From NCBI GenBank assembly GCA_043754435.1, contig JAYUUS010000068.1, forward strand, positions 1-5,574: DNA of 5,574 nucleotides, in the 5' to 3' direction. Source of the DNA: JANNYA01 sp043754435. GTDB taxonomy: Bacteria; Pseudomonadota; Gammaproteobacteria; Xanthomonadales; SZUA-5. The notes beneath the pieces were generated by a model that saw only the letters and a program-made list of their open reading frames with translations, was not told the origin of the DNA and did not search any database. Of this stretch, positions 5,125 through 5,574 are shown piece after piece. The translations under genes and the position numbers were made by a program. Each line of letters starts with the position of its first letter. Position 1 is the stretch's first letter.

Positions 5125-5574
5125 AAAAGTTCACCAGCGGCAACCTGGGTGACAACGCCGCCAACCGCAATTTCACCCGTTTCAGAGACGATCATTTGCA
5201 GCCTGCCATCGCGGCCTAAGGCCCGGCCTTGACGCGCCCTATAGCTTCTGGGCAAGCCGTTAAAGTCTTGATTGATATGCAAAAACGCGGCAATGGCGGC
5301 GTTGCCGCTACCGGTAACGGGATCTTCAGAAATGCCGTCCAATGGCACAAAGCAACGCACCTCCAGGTATTCACCTTGCGCATCAACGCCGCGTGCGAAT
5401 GCTGCCAGCCCAATATTACCGTGCGCTAAATTCCAAGCCGCCAAGGCGGAAAAGTCTGGCTGCGCTGCCAGTAGCGCCTCGCTTGAGCAAAATTCCGCCA
5501 CCGCCCAGCGCGGCCCTAATGCAATAACCGCAGGCGCGCATCCGCGCAGTGCCAGTCCGCAAATTTTCGCTAAT
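5106..5574 (-). CDS. PhzF family isomerase/epimerase-like protein, C-terminal part
   Basis: The last 155 residues of a minus-strand frame that enters from the right edge (no stop up to 5573) and ends at TAG 5106-5108. The family shares the diaminopimelate-epimerase-like fold and includes PhzF of phenazine synthesis and many enzymes of unknown substrate. The key visible motif is EDPVTGSGNAAIAAFL, matching the conserved ED-x-xTGS segment of the second domain, followed by QGRALGRDGRLQMIV and a closing GEIAVGGVVTQVAAGEL. A GTG at 5501 is in frame, but homologous-looking sequence (LALRGCAPAVIALGPRWA) continues upstream of it, so it is not the start. PhzF proteins are about 260-300 residues, so close to half is missing, including the region with the catalytic Glu. 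It converges on the nucleoside hydrolase, 9 bases apart. Nothing links it to phenazine synthesis. Confidence 0.9.
   Translation of the reverse strand, partial: LAKICGLALRGCAPAVIALGPRWAVAEFCSSEALLAAQPDFSALAAWNLAHGNIGLAAFARGVDAQGEYLEVRCFVPLDGISEDPVTGSGNAAIAAFLHINQDFNGLPRSYRARQGRALGRDGRLQMIVSETGEIAVGGVVTQVAAGELLALPLD

Noticed and set aside
5106..5501. PhzF-like gene starting at GTG 5501 as a complete 131-residue protein
   Set aside because: The frame stays open to the window edge and the residues before 5501 continue the family-like sequence, so the gene extends beyond the window.
1..5574. CRISPR array, tRNA, insertion sequence or phage attachment site
   Set aside because: No regularly spaced repeats, cloverleaf sequences, transposase or integrase frames were seen on either strand.

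Overview
The window looks like part of a chromosomal purine (urate) breakdown locus from a Gram-negative bacterium, most likely a beta- or gammaproteobacterium. This rests on protein resemblance recalled from memory: a membrane urate hydroxylase with a C-terminal cytochrome c domain, proteobacterial-type allantoicase and AllA, and a broken lipoprotein gene of a type common in proteobacteria. No rRNA or other taxonomic marker is present, so the organism cannot be named.

Layout. Positions 1-740 (+) hold the 3' end of allantoicase (alc) and complete ureidoglycolate lyase (allA), 19 bases apart. On the opposite strand, 770-1336 is a Uma2-family (PD-(D/E)XK-like) gene converging on allA. A 216-base gap follows, with only weak promoter-like and palindromic signals. 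Then 1553-3284 (+) holds puuD (TTG start, good Shine-Dalgarno) and a Rid/YjgF-family gene. Next comes a lipoprotein gene (3416-3892) broken by an in-frame TAA in its signal peptide. A gap follows that contains a 79-base imperfect inverted repeat ending next to a T run. A GTG-started nucleoside hydrolase gene (4161-5096) follows, converging on the C-terminal part of a PhzF-family gene (minus strand, continues past the right edge). The two meet at a perfect 10-bp stem-loop.

How the genes fit together. Nucleoside hydrolase could release purine bases from nucleosides; PuuD oxidises urate to 5-hydroxyisourate, passing electrons to its own cytochrome c domain; allantoicase turns allantoate into ureidoglycolate and urea; AllA cleaves ureidoglycolate to glyoxylate and urea. 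The steps between (5-hydroxyisourate hydrolase, OHCU decarboxylase, allantoinase or PuuE) are not in this window and may lie to the left. The Rid protein may remove reactive imine/enamine by-products or do an unassigned step. Uma2, the broken lipoprotein and PhzF have no visible link to the pathway.

I did not find convincing evidence of a wholly new system. The items most worth a second look are the inverted repeat and its possible degraded relative upstream of puuD, the nonsense-broken lipoprotein, the nucleoside hydrolase lacking the usual active-site His, and the puuD-rid pairing.
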